A DNA stretch of 8,828 nt from CAG-303 sp034172985 (GCA_034172985.1 JAXFDY010000027.1:1-8828), one strand, 5' to 3'. Counted from the stretch's first letter, positions 1 to 6,308 are shown. The notes: a model not told the origin generated them from the sequence alone. A program made the numbers and translations.

Positions 1-62
1 ATGACAGAGATATCAATGCTGCGAAGAATATATTGGCAGAGGGATTAAGAAAAATAGCATAA
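1..62 (+). CDS. tnpB: TnpB/OrfB (IS200/IS605 family) RNA-guided nuclease, C-terminal end only
   Basis: The frame whose first complete codon is at position 3 reads DRDINAAKNI followed by LAEGLRKIA and a TAA stop at 60-62. This is the characteristic tail of TnpB/OrfB proteins. The Asp in the DRDxNAA motif is part of the RuvC-III catalytic site in this family. TnpB is a nuclease guided by an RNA transcribed from the end of its own element; it cuts sites that have lost the transposon and so helps the element persist. Only 19 codons are inside the window, so it cannot be judged whether the gene is intact or whether a TnpA transposase accompanies it. The family assignment rests on this motif and on the typical element end that follows directly. 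Confidence 0.85.
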   Translation, partial: DRDINAAKNILAEGLRKIA

Positions 63-172
63 GAGAATTACTGGGTAGGGCAGGGACTGCCCGAATTAAC
101 GCCTGTGGAGATAGTAGGTTGCGAGGTCAATGAAGCAGGAAGCCCATTGGCTTTAGACAATGGGTAGTTCAC
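1..172 (+). mobile_element. Right end of an IS200/IS605 (IS1341-like) element
   Basis: Directly after the tnpB stop lies a structured, GC-richer segment ending in GGTAGTTCAC at 163-172. It contains a 6-bp hairpin (GGGCAG at 78-83 with CTGCCC at 87-92) and a 7-bp perfect hairpin (CCCATTG at 143-149 with CAATGGG at 158-164), 8 bases from the inferred end. Subterminal imperfect hairpins rather than terminal inverted repeats are the mark of IS200/IS605 ends, which are recognised as single-stranded DNA by TnpA. The end position at 172 is inferred from resemblance to right ends of this group as I remember them; the left end lies outside the window. Downstream sequence is clearly AT-richer, which agrees with a boundary here. 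Confidence 0.75.
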
Positions 173-188
173 TATAATCAATATAATC
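63..188 (+). ncRNA. Putative omegaRNA (TnpB guide RNA) 3' scaffold plus guide
   Basis: In IS200/IS605 elements the guide RNA for TnpB is made from the 3' end of tnpB and the right end, and its last 16-20 bases come from the DNA flanking the element. Here the scaffold would include the hairpins at 78-92 and 143-164, finish with TTCAC at 168-172, and continue into a guide beginning TATAATCAATATAATC at 173-188. The RNA probably starts further upstream inside tnpB, beyond the left edge of the window. The hairpins are seen; function as an omegaRNA is inferred from the family. Confidence 0.6.
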
Positions 189-244
189 AGAAAGAATATA
201 TCCGTACCATTAAAGGGTATCTGTATATTAGCGAGGTGACAGGG

Positions 245-1822
245 ATGGGAGTGTATTTTAATCCGAAAAATGATAGCTTTAAAAAAGATAGAAATTATAA
301 GATTTATGTGGATAAAACGGGGCTGTTGGAGTACTTGAATGAGGCGTTGGGAACACCGGGGAATTGTATCGCCTTAAGTCATGCCAGAAGATTTGGCAAG
401 TCTCATGCAGCCGGAATGATTGATGCCTATTATAGCCGTGGGTGTGACTCCTCACCACTTTTTGACGACACCAAAATTGCGGAAAGTGCCGATTACCGGA
501 AGTATATGAATCAGTATAATGTGATTCATCTTGATATTTCTTCGGTTTGGGATTTTCATAAGCAGGATTTGATTGAGTCAATTCATCAGCGCCTTTGCGA
601 CGATTTTAGAAAGGATTTTGCAGATACCCTGGATTATGATAAGGATTTGTATTTGTTAGTACAGGCGATTTATGAAAAAACGGGGATTCCGTTTGTAATC
701 ATCATAGATGAATGGGACTGTGTCATCCGAAACAGCGAGGATAAGGATTTGGTTCATCAATATTTGCAGTTTCTTCATTCTCTGTTTAAATCCGAAGAAT
801 CAAAGGCATTTCTGGCGTTGGCATATATTACCGGTATTTTGCCAGTTAAGAAGATAAAGGATGAGTCGGCGTTGAATAATTTCAGGGAATATACGATGTT
901 GAAATCAAGGCCAATTACTGAATACTATGGATTTACAGAGGAAGAAGTGAAGGGACTATGTGATAAGTATCATATGGATTTTGAGACTGAGAAGGCATGG
1001 TACAATGGATATTTGATAGACGGTATTCATATGTACAATCCCAATTCGGTTTCTCAATCCATGGAGAATCAGGATTTTGATTCCTACTGGAGAAACACGT
1101 CTTCCTTTGCTTCCATCAACACGTTCATCACGATGAATTACGCCGGATTAAAGGATGATATTATGACGATGCTGGCTGGTGGTAGGGTAATGGTCGAAAC
1201 GGGCACATTCCAGAATGATTTATCAGAGATACATTCTAAAGATGATGCATTAACAGCACTCATTCATCTGGGATATCTTGCATATGATGCAGACAGAATG
1301 AGTGCATATATTCCTAATTACGAGGTTGCCAAGACATTTCAGATGGCATTAAAGACAGGTGAGTGGAGTGAAATATCAAAGGCAATTTCAAGATGTGATG
1401 AATTGCTTATGGCAACTATTGATGGAAATGCAGAAAAAGTAGCAGAGATTATAGAACAGGCTCACGATACCTACACATCTGTCCTGAAATACAATGACGA
1501 GAACTCATTAAGCTGTGTACTTACAATGGCATATTTCACTGCACCGGCATATTACAATATTATCCGGGAAATGCCTTCCGGTAAGGGCTTTGCGGATTTT
1601 ACCTTTATTCCAAGGTCAAATGCCGGTTGGAGACCTGCTATGGTCGTGGAGCTGAAATATAACCAGTCTGCCGATACCGCTATCCGGCAGATTAAGGAGA
1701 AGAGATATCAGGGAGCATTATCAGGGTATTCTGATAAGGTTCTTCTGGTTGGGATTAATTATAATGCAGAAGGGAAGGATAAGAAGCATCATACCTGCGT
1801 GATTGAGGAATGGAAGGGCTGA
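245..1822 (+). CDS. AAA-ATPase-like / PD-(D/E)XK nuclease superfamily protein
   Basis: This is a complete 525-residue protein of a family abundant in gut Firmicutes and Bacteroidetes whose biological role is not established. The N-terminal half is an AAA-ATPase-like domain: a Walker A-like ARRFGKS at about residues 47-53, lacking the first Gly of the classical motif as is usual in this family, and a Walker B stretch FVIIIDEWD at about 150-158. The C-terminal part matches the associated PD-(D/E)XK nuclease domain: GFAD at about 448-451, VELK at about 468-471, and a downstream Gln in RQIKEKRY. Length fits the family (about 500-580), and both active sites look intact. The ATG at 245 is chosen over an in-frame GTG at 236 because GAGGTGA at 234-240 is a good ribosome binding site for it. 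The gene starts only about 70 bases from the inferred TnpB element end. No partner gene is obvious, and a defence or mobile-element role is only speculation. Confidence 0.9.
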   Translation: MGVYFNPKNDSFKKDRNYKIYVDKTGLLEYLNEALGTPGNCIALSHARRFGKSHAAGMIDAYYSRGCDSSPLFDDTKIAESADYRKYMNQYNVIHLDISSVWDFHKQDLIESIHQRLCDDFRKDFADTLDYDKDLYLLVQAIYEKTGIPFVIIIDEWDCVIRNSEDKDLVHQYLQFLHSLFKSEESKAFLALAYITGILPVKKIKDESALNNFREYTMLKSRPITEYYGFTEEEVKGLCDKYHMDFETEKAWYNGYLIDGIHMYNPNSVSQSMENQDFDSYWRNTSSFASINTFITMNYAGLKDDIMTMLAGGRVMVETGTFQNDLSEIHSKDDALTALIHLGYLAYDADRMSAYIPNYEVAKTFQMALKTGEWSEISKAISRCDELLMATIDGNAEKVAEIIEQAHDTYTSVLKYNDENSLSCVLTMAYFTAPAYYNIIREMPSGKGFADFTFIPRSNAGWRPAMVVELKYNQSADTAIRQIKEKRYQGALSGYSDKVLLVGINYNAEGKDKKHHTCVIEEWKG

Positions 1823-1829
1823 ATGATAG

Positions 1830-1973
1830 GGCAGGGATGCTTTTATTGTAAGGGCAGTCGGCGAATATGAAACCTGTAAGAAATGGGATGTGGTTCTGTA
1901 CAAAAGATCACCGGAAATCTATGTGCTTCACCGGGTGGTACGGGTTCGTGTCAACAGTTACGACATCTTAGGG
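1830..1973 (+). pseudogene. Fragment resembling a signal peptidase I-like S24/S26 protein
   Basis: After a stop at 1827, an open frame without a proper start reads a stretch including KKWDVVLYKR and then YVLHRVVRVRVNSYDILG. The pattern 'W/G-D-V-V-L-Y-K-R ... Y-V-L-H-R-V-V-x-V' is that of the core beta strands of signal-peptidase-like S24/S26 proteins of Clostridia. In the archaeal/ER-type branch the His of the HR pair takes the place of the catalytic Lys. The Ser-containing N-terminus and the GDN segment expected after 'YDILG' are missing, so this is an internal remnant, not a gene. Assignment is from the residue pattern only and is moderately uncertain. Confidence 0.45.
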
Positions 1974-1975
1974 TA

Positions 1976-2089
1976 TCTCCGGAAGAAAAGCTTACAAGAG
2001 AAGAGTATGTCAAGCGTTCAAAGGCGATGGTGGAGCAGATTGATGAAATGCATCAGGAAATTGAGCAGCTTAAAATAGAAATGCCGACA
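1976..2089 (+). pseudogene. Unrecognised charged, coiled-coil-like remnant
   Basis: In a different frame from the preceding fragment, the sequence from SPEEKLTREEYVKRSKAM through IDEMHQEIEQLKIEM looks like genuine protein: heavily charged and helical, with a heptad-like pattern. It has no convincing start codon or ribosome binding site, and it is fused by position to unrelated sequence at both ends. The frame stays open to 2173 but then overlaps the antitoxin gene and loses protein character. It could be the end of a recombinase or of a regulator; I do not recognise it. Together with the fragment before it, this accounts for the roughly 300 bases between the nuclease gene and the antitoxin. 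Confidence 0.25.
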
Positions 2090-2120
2090 GAAGACAATGC
2101 CACTGGAAATGGTGTTTATT

Positions 2121-2444
2121 ATGGCAATTGCAGCAGATCTTTTGCAAAGTTTGATCCCTATTTCACAGTTTAACAAAGGTCAGGCAGCGAAGATATTTGA
2201 CAGACTTCATTCTGAAAGAGAATTAATTGTTTTAAAGAACAATCAACCTTCTGCAATTATTTTGTCACCTGAAGAATATACGAGACTGACAGAAATTGAG
2301 GAAGATTACTTCCTTTTATTGGAAGCAAACAAGCGAATGGAAGATAATGGAAAAAATAAAACGCTTTCCTTTAGTTCTGTAATGAGTAATTTAGGAATCA
2401 GTGAAGATGAACTTTTAGATACGGAGGATGTTGATATCGAATGA
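2121..2444 (+). CDS. Phd/YefM-family antitoxin
   Basis: This is a 107-residue protein with the Phd/YefM pattern. The N-terminal DNA-binding half (about residues 11-56) reads IPISQFNKGQAAKIF, then a turn with LIVLKNNQPSAIILSPEEY, the typical core of these antitoxins. The acidic C-terminal tail would wrap and neutralise the toxin. I place the start at ATG 2121 (MAIAADLLQ), not at the in-frame ATG 2097, because the family usually begins shortly before this segment; GGAAATGG about 10 bases upstream is only a weak ribosome binding site. The stop overlaps the toxin start (ATGA), showing translational coupling. By analogy the antitoxin, alone and with the toxin, should repress its own promoter, but no clear operator is visible upstream. 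The C-terminal extension after about residue 60 is longer than in minimal Phd proteins. Confidence 0.85.
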   Translation: MAIAADLLQSLIPISQFNKGQAAKIFDRLHSERELIVLKNNQPSAIILSPEEYTRLTEIEEDYFLLLEANKRMEDNGKNKTLSFSSVMSNLGISEDELLDTEDVDIE

Positions 2445-2770
2445 CATGGAGTATTGAGTTCTTAGAAGAAGCAGAAAAAGATATGAAAAAACTCGATCAT
2501 TCAGCTCAGGTACAAGTGTTAAAAGGTATTCGAAAAGTTAGTCAGAATCCATTACCTACAGAAGAAGGTGGGGATGGAAAACCTTTGGGTAATAAAAGTA
2601 GAACAAATCTTACGAATCTTATGAAAATAAAATTCAGAGATTTAGGAATCCGAGTTGTTTATAAGGTAGAGCGAGTAGATGGGATTATGAAGATTATCGT
2701 TGTATCTGCCAGATCTGATGAACAGGTTTATAAGGAAGCAGCAAAAAGAAGAGAAAAACATGATTTATAA
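2441..2770 (+). CDS. RelE/ParE-superfamily toxin
   Basis: This 109-residue protein has the RelE/ParE fold pattern. An N-terminal strand and helix pair (FLEEAEKDMKKLD) comes first, then a GKPLG turn near residues 46-50, then the central strands MKIKFRDLGIRVVYKV (about 61-76), and finally IIVVSARSDEQVY (about 85-97). Arg71, Tyr74, Arg91 and Tyr97 are in positions comparable to residues used for mRNA cleavage in RelE/YoeB-type toxins, but the family also contains gyrase-targeting ParE members, so the exact target is uncertain. It overlaps the antitoxin stop by four bases, and an internal GGAGG at 2424-2428 within the antitoxin gene can serve as ribosome binding site. Length and order (antitoxin first) are normal for the family, and nothing suggests inactivation. 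Confidence 0.85.
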   Translation: MTWSIEFLEEAEKDMKKLDHSAQVQVLKGIRKVSQNPLPTEEGGDGKPLGNKSRTNLTNLMKIKFRDLGIRVVYKVERVDGIMKIIVVSARSDEQVYKEAAKRREKHDL

Positions 2771-2825
2771 CAGAGGAAGTCATGAAAAAGGATAGAGTAT
2801 TGATATATTTTAAGGAGGATTTGAT

Positions 2826-3848
2826 ATGCCACATTCAGGAGGAGGAGGCAGCCATGGAGGAGGTAGTCATGGCGGCTCACATTCAAGTGGGGGAAGCAGA
2901 AGTTCCAAACCACGTATTTCAAATAGTTATTTTAGCGGTTCCAATCGGTATGTTTATTATTTGAATAATCGCCCGCATTATTATTATGCACAAAGACCAT
3001 ATAAAGCAAATGAAGAGGCAAAGACGTTATTAATATTTGGTATTGTTTGGTTAGTGTTTTCAACAGTGCTAGTGATGGCCTTTGTCAAAATTGATAATGG
3101 GGGTAAGTTACCTCTTGATTATGATAATGAAATCGTAATTGATGATGAGGCGTACATGATTGATGATAAGGAAAGACTTGTAGAATATCTGGAGGATTTT
3201 CAAGAAAAATCCGGTGTAACAGTAGGTGTTGTGACAAGAAATTCTTATGATACATATCTGGGTGATGATTGCGAATTGCAATCATATAATTGTTATGTAA
3301 CGATGTGGGACGATGAAAGCCACTGGTTAATTTATTATGTGGGAGATGAGAAGGACAGAAGTGATAATTGGGAATGGAATTTAATGTGTGGAGATGATTG
3401 TGTCAGAGTGTTATCCTATGCTCAGGAAGACAAATTTACAGAAAAGTTTCATAGATATCTGGTGGCTTCCTCACGCTATTCATTTGAAGATTGTATCATA
3501 AAATCTTTGTCGGAATTGCAAATTGACACAGGTAAAAAATTAGTATACAGAGATGGGGTCTCAGTTAATGGTGTAAGTAGCGGGGGCGAGAAAGTTAGCA
3601 TTTTGTCAGGTATATTTTTAAGTATTTTCCCAATAATTGGTTTGATTTTTATATCACTGGGGATTGGAATGCTCATGAAAAAAAAATCTCAGGAGCAGAT
3701 TGCCAAAGAAAATGCCTATCGGATGCCTAGTGCTACAGCAGGTGTTGTGGAAGAAACTTGTAAATATTGTGACGGTGTATATATAGTGGGTACAGTGATT
3801 TCCTGCCCTCATTGTGGAGCACCAATTGTGGCACATAATAATCCGTAG
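2826..3848 (+). CDS. Two-pass membrane protein with TPM-like domain and C-terminal zinc ribbon
   Basis: This 340-residue protein has a strong ribosome binding site (AAGGAGG at 2811-2817, 8 bases before the ATG). Seen in order: a Gly/His/Ser-rich N-terminus (residues 1-27, with repeated GGSHGG-type units); an aromatic patch rich in Tyr (about 41-59); a membrane segment (about 67-87); and a globular domain of about 100-235. That domain begins with IDDEAYMIDDKERLVEYLED and continues SGVTVGVVTRNS, matching the start of TPM (YgcG-like) domains. A second membrane segment (about 259-283) and a CxxC...CxxC zinc ribbon (Cys312, Cys315, Cys327, Cys330) follow. The likely topology puts the N-terminus and zinc ribbon in the cytoplasm and the TPM-like domain outside. 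TPM proteins are associated with membrane protein quality control and photosystem repair elsewhere; the role here is unknown. It lies 55 bases after the toxin with no terminator between, so read-through is possible. Confidence 0.75.
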   Translation: MPHSGGGGSHGGGSHGGSHSSGGSRSSKPRISNSYFSGSNRYVYYLNNRPHYYYAQRPYKANEEAKTLLIFGIVWLVFSTVLVMAFVKIDNGGKLPLDYDNEIVIDDEAYMIDDKERLVEYLEDFQEKSGVTVGVVTRNSYDTYLGDDCELQSYNCYVTMWDDESHWLIYYVGDEKDRSDNWEWNLMCGDDCVRVLSYAQEDKFTEKFHRYLVASSRYSFEDCIIKSLSELQIDTGKKLVYRDGVSVNGVSSGGEKVSILSGIFLSIFPIIGLIFISLGIGMLMKKKSQEQIAKENAYRMPSATAGVVEETCKYCDGVYIVGTVISCPHCGAPIVAHNNP

Positions 3849-3856
3849 GTATTTTA

Positions 3857-3878
3857 GTTAGGGGCTTTTGACCCTAAC
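3857..3878 (+). terminator. Short hairpin, possible weak terminator
   Basis: A perfect 7-bp inverted repeat (GTTAGGG at 3857-3863, CCCTAAC at 3872-3878) with an 8-base loop lies 8 bases after the stop of the membrane protein gene. Position suits an intrinsic terminator, but the downstream sequence ATCATTT is a poor U-tract, so termination may be weak. Confidence 0.5.
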
Positions 3879-3930
3879 ATCATTTAATGAGTTTATAGAT
3901 GGATAAATAAAAAAGATTATACAGTTTTTT

Positions 3931-4575
3931 ATGGGGAAAAAAATGAATAAAAAATTTACAACAAGAGAAGAAGCGTTAGCTTATGGTTTATCATTTCCTA
4001 ATACATATCAGGAGGCACCATTTCATGATCCGAACTGGCAGCTTGTGAGAGTAAAGGGAAGCAAAAAGGCTTTTCTCTGGACTTATGAGAGGAACGGCTA
4101 TATTAATCTTAATGTAAAGACAGATCCGGAATGGAGAGATTTCTGGAGAAAGACTTACCAGTCAGTAACTGCCGGCTGGCATCAGAATAAAGAGCATTGG
4201 AATACAATCATTCTGGATGGTACAATTCCGGAAGAGGATATCAGGCGGATGATAGCCGAGAGTTATGACCTGGTTACAGACAGTCCCTCTAAAAGAATTT
4301 ATGAAGCAGTGAAGAAAATTCCAAAAGGAAGAGTCGCTACTTATAGCCAGATAGCGGAGCTTGCCGGAGATAAGAAGATGGCAAGGGCAGTTGGAAATGC
4401 ACTGCATAAGAACCCGAATCCTGATACGGTTCCCTGCTATAGAGTGGTAAATGCCAAAGGAGAACTGGCGGGAGAGTTTGCTTTTGGCGGAGCGGGCGCT
4501 CAGGCAAAGCTATTGGAAGCAGATGGGATAGAAGTGATTGATGGTAAAGTGGATTTGAAAAAATATGGGATTTAA
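3931..4575 (+). CDS. MmcQ/YjbR-domain – O6-alkylguanine-DNA alkyltransferase fusion
   Basis: This 214-residue protein has two parts. Residues about 9-115 match the MmcQ/YjbR (DUF419) fold: TREEALAY, then YQEAPFHDPNWQLVR, and WRDFWRKTYQSVTAGWHQNKEHWN. Residues about 119-206 match the C-terminal DNA-binding and active-site domain of MGMT/Ogt: RIYEAVKKIPKGRVATYSQI, ARAVGNALHKNP with the Arg finger at about 162, and the active-site PCYRVV with Cys169. The usual motif is PCHRV; here Tyr replaces His, but the acceptor Cys is kept, unlike in alkyltransferase-like proteins where it is Trp or Ala. The N-terminal domain of classical Ogt is absent and MmcQ/YjbR stands in its place. The protein probably repairs or senses alkylated guanine. 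The start is uncertain: neither ATG 3931 nor ATG 3943 has a good ribosome binding site, though GGGG at 3933-3936 slightly favours 3943. No terminator is seen after the stop. Confidence 0.85.
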   Translation: MGKKMNKKFTTREEALAYGLSFPNTYQEAPFHDPNWQLVRVKGSKKAFLWTYERNGYINLNVKTDPEWRDFWRKTYQSVTAGWHQNKEHWNTIILDGTIPEEDIRRMIAESYDLVTDSPSKRIYEAVKKIPKGRVATYSQIAELAGDKKMARAVGNALHKNPNPDTVPCYRVVNAKGELAGEFAFGGAGAQAKLLEADGIEVIDGKVDLKKYGI

Positions 4576-4661
4576 ATCTGTCGATGCAAGAAGTGTTCCG
4601 TGTATTAACATACTCAGGAAAATGATTTTTGGGATGAATAGATATGAGAAAGGATTAGCAG

Positions 4662-4779
4662 ATGGTCATTTTAATAGGAGGAAGTTCGCATGCCGGCAAA
4701 ATACAATTATCCATATATTTCCATTGACCATATCGAAATGGGATTAATCAGAAGCGGGATGATATATATAACCTATTAG
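4662..4779 (+). pseudogene. Broken P-loop kinase-like gene (frameshifted, truncated)
   Basis: ATG 4662 opens a frame reading MVILIGGSSHAGK, a Walker A motif at the very N-terminus as in small P-loop kinases, but it turns to nonsense and stops at 4725-4727. In the +1 frame the sequence YNYPYISIDHIEMGLIRSG (4702-4758) is the normal continuation of such proteins. The expected Thr/Ser after GK, and roughly a dozen residues of helix between the P-loop and 'KYNYP', are missing; the AAA Lys codon region at 4699-4701 serves both halves, as expected of a deletion between short matching sequences. Homology stops near 4758 and the frame closes at 4777-4779 inside a large palindrome. The two halves and the missing segment are seen; the family name is only given as P-loop kinase-like. 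This remnant and the palindrome explain the 320-base gap before the LanC-like gene. Confidence 0.6.
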
Positions 4780-4818
4780 TCGTTATAACTGATATTTATA
4801 ACGACTAATAGGTTATAT
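4766..4818. repeat. Perfect 23-bp inverted repeat with 7-base loop
   Basis: The arms at 4766-4788 and 4796-4818 are perfect reverse complements around the loop CTGATAT. With G·U pairs the stem can be extended to about 28 bp (4761-4823). The arms are AT-rich and there is no U-run afterwards, so this is not a typical intrinsic terminator, although a stem this long could still halt transcription. It starts where the similarity of the broken kinase gene ends and lies about 80 bases before the LanC-like gene. It may be a small palindromic element, or a barrier or regulatory hairpin for the operon. Confidence 0.85.
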
Positions 4819-4842
4819 GTATTATACAGGAAAGATAAGATG

Positions 4843-4898
4843 TGATATCTTTATATCATATAAAACAGATAGGAAAAAAGCTTCGGAGGATATAAAAG
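4843..4898 (+). promoter_or_regulatory. Leader of the LanC-like operon with small palindrome and ribosome binding site
   Basis: A 6-bp perfect palindrome (TGATAT at 4843-4848, ATATCA at 4853-4858) stands 41 bases before the start codon and could be an operator or a small RNA hairpin. GGAGG at 4885-4889, 9 bases before ATG 4899, is a clear ribosome binding site. I could not find a convincing -35/-10 pair. Confidence 0.35.
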
Positions 4899-6308
4899 AT
4901 GAATACGAATAAAATGATACCTAAATTATTAAGAAAGAATACTGCAGAGGATTATTTGCAGGCAGCAATAGACACTGCTGAATGGATAGATACTTTGGCA
5001 ATAAAAACAGAGCATGGACGTATTTGGAAAGCATTGCCGGATGATCAGGATGGTTATAGAGAGGATGTGCCACTTTTTACATCCAAGAGCCTGTATGATG
5101 GTTCGGCAGGCATCGGTATTTTTCTGTTGAGGCTTTATGAAGCCACACAAAATGAGAGATGGCTTTTAGAGGCAGAGGAGGCTGCTGCACATATCATAGC
5201 AACGGAAGTGGATGAGAGCTGGTATGATAAAACTCTTCATTCAGAGGTAAAAGGGATTATACCGGTTCCGGGATGGGCAGCCGGCCCCTACAATGGACCT
5301 GTGGGTGAAGCATATTTTCTGGAAGATTTATATCAGGTTACCGGAAAGGAAGAGTACAGAGCATTCGTACTTAGAACGGCAGATACATTGATAAAAGCTG
5401 CTATTCGGGATGAAAAAGGTATTCACTGGAGTGACCAGCAGGATATCACAGCAGATGGAGGATTTATTGTTTTTCTGGATATTTTGTATCGGAGAACAGG
5501 GATTCAGAAATATCTGGATGTGGCATGTGAAGCTGCCGATTATATAGCAAAGGATGCGTTAGACGCACCAAATGGAGGTAAGTATTGGAAATTGCTGGAT
5601 CTTTCCATTATAGATTTTGAGAAGGATACAACATTTCCTAATTTCTCTCATGGCACTACAGGTACGGCATGGATGTTTGCAGCACTTTATCAGGATACAG
5701 GCAGACAGGAATATCTGGAACTTGCAAAAGCGGGCGTAGAATATGTCATGAATATTTCTGTGGGGGATGAAACGGGAAGACTGATTCCTTATCAGGATCA
5801 TCCGGTAAAAGGACCTACTTATGAACAGTATTATCTGAGTACATGCCATGGACCGGTGGGAAGTACACTGGTTTTTAGAGAATTATATGATATTACAGAA
5901 GAAGAAAAATATAAACAGTGGGCCGTTGAACTTTCCAGAGGAATCGTGAAAGCAGGAGCTCCGGAGAAGCATTCCTGGGGATTCTGGAACTGCCAGTGCC
6001 AGTGCTGTGGAACAGCCGGAATTCTGGAACATTTTGCTGATATGTATGAATATACAAAAGATACAGAGTTTTATCAATATATGTTAAGGACGGCAGATGT
6101 TTTGCTGTCGGATTCTGACCATAGAACACCGGGGAAGAGAACCTGGTATGATAGCTGGTGGAGAACGATTCCCACACGGATAGTCAGTTACGTGGGTCTT
6201 TATGTAGGTGCAGCCGGCTGTGGTTCGTCATTGCTCCGTACTTATGCGGCATTAACAGGCAAGAAACTAACAAATTTATATGAATATCATTTTTTTGAAA
6301 GGAAGTAA
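4899..6308 (+). CDS. LanC-like (lanthionine synthetase C-like) protein
   Basis: This 469-residue protein is built from repeated helical-pair units with Gly-rich turns, the layout of the LanC alpha/alpha toroid: LYDGSAGIG (65-73), GPVGEA (133-138), SHGTTGTA (250-257), CHGPVGS (316-322), CCGTAGILEHFADMY (369-383) and VGAAGCGSS (436-444). LanC enzymes and their LANCL relatives bind zinc and activate a thiol for addition to a dehydroamino acid. Classical LanC has Cys, then Cys-His as ligands; here C316-H317-G and C369-C370-G occupy comparable places, so the usual CHG at the last site is CCG. Two further Cys (364, 366) lie just before. No dehydratase, precursor peptide or transporter lies nearby, which argues against a standard lantibiotic cluster. 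The only partner is the cysteine-synthase-like gene, whose start lies 5 bases after this stop. Length is somewhat above a lone LanC (about 400-450). A structural relative such as a toroid glycosidase is the main alternative. Confidence 0.75.
   Translation: MNTNKMIPKLLRKNTAEDYLQAAIDTAEWIDTLAIKTEHGRIWKALPDDQDGYREDVPLFTSKSLYDGSAGIGIFLLRLYEATQNERWLLEAEEAAAHIIATEVDESWYDKTLHSEVKGIIPVPGWAAGPYNGPVGEAYFLEDLYQVTGKEEYRAFVLRTADTLIKAAIRDEKGIHWSDQQDITADGGFIVFLDILYRRTGIQKYLDVACEAADYIAKDALDAPNGGKYWKLLDLSIIDFEKDTTFPNFSHGTTGTAWMFAALYQDTGRQEYLELAKAGVEYVMNISVGDETGRLIPYQDHPVKGPTYEQYYLSTCHGPVGSTLVFRELYDITEEEKYKQWAVELSRGIVKAGAPEKHSWGFWNCQCQCCGTAGILEHFADMYEYTKDTEFYQYMLRTADVLLSDSDHRTPGKRTWYDSWWRTIPTRIVSYVGLYVGAAGCGSSLLRTYAALTGKKLTNLYEYHFFERK

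Noticed and set aside
2782..2964. 60-codon frame starting ATGAAAAAGGATAG with an upstream GAGG
   Set aside because: It overlaps the 5' part of the Gly/His-rich membrane protein gene in another frame, whose own ribosome binding site is far better; the translated sequence is the out-of-frame reading of the GGA/GGC repeats.
4565..4747. 60-codon forward frame after the MGMT fusion gene
   Set aside because: It has no ribosome binding site, overlaps the end of the fusion gene, and crosses the kinase remnant in a third frame without protein character.
5559..6177. Several 60-100 codon reverse frames inside the LanC-like gene
   Set aside because: They are antisense shadows of a well-supported coding gene, with Cys/Phe/Ile-rich translations typical of complementary-strand reading.
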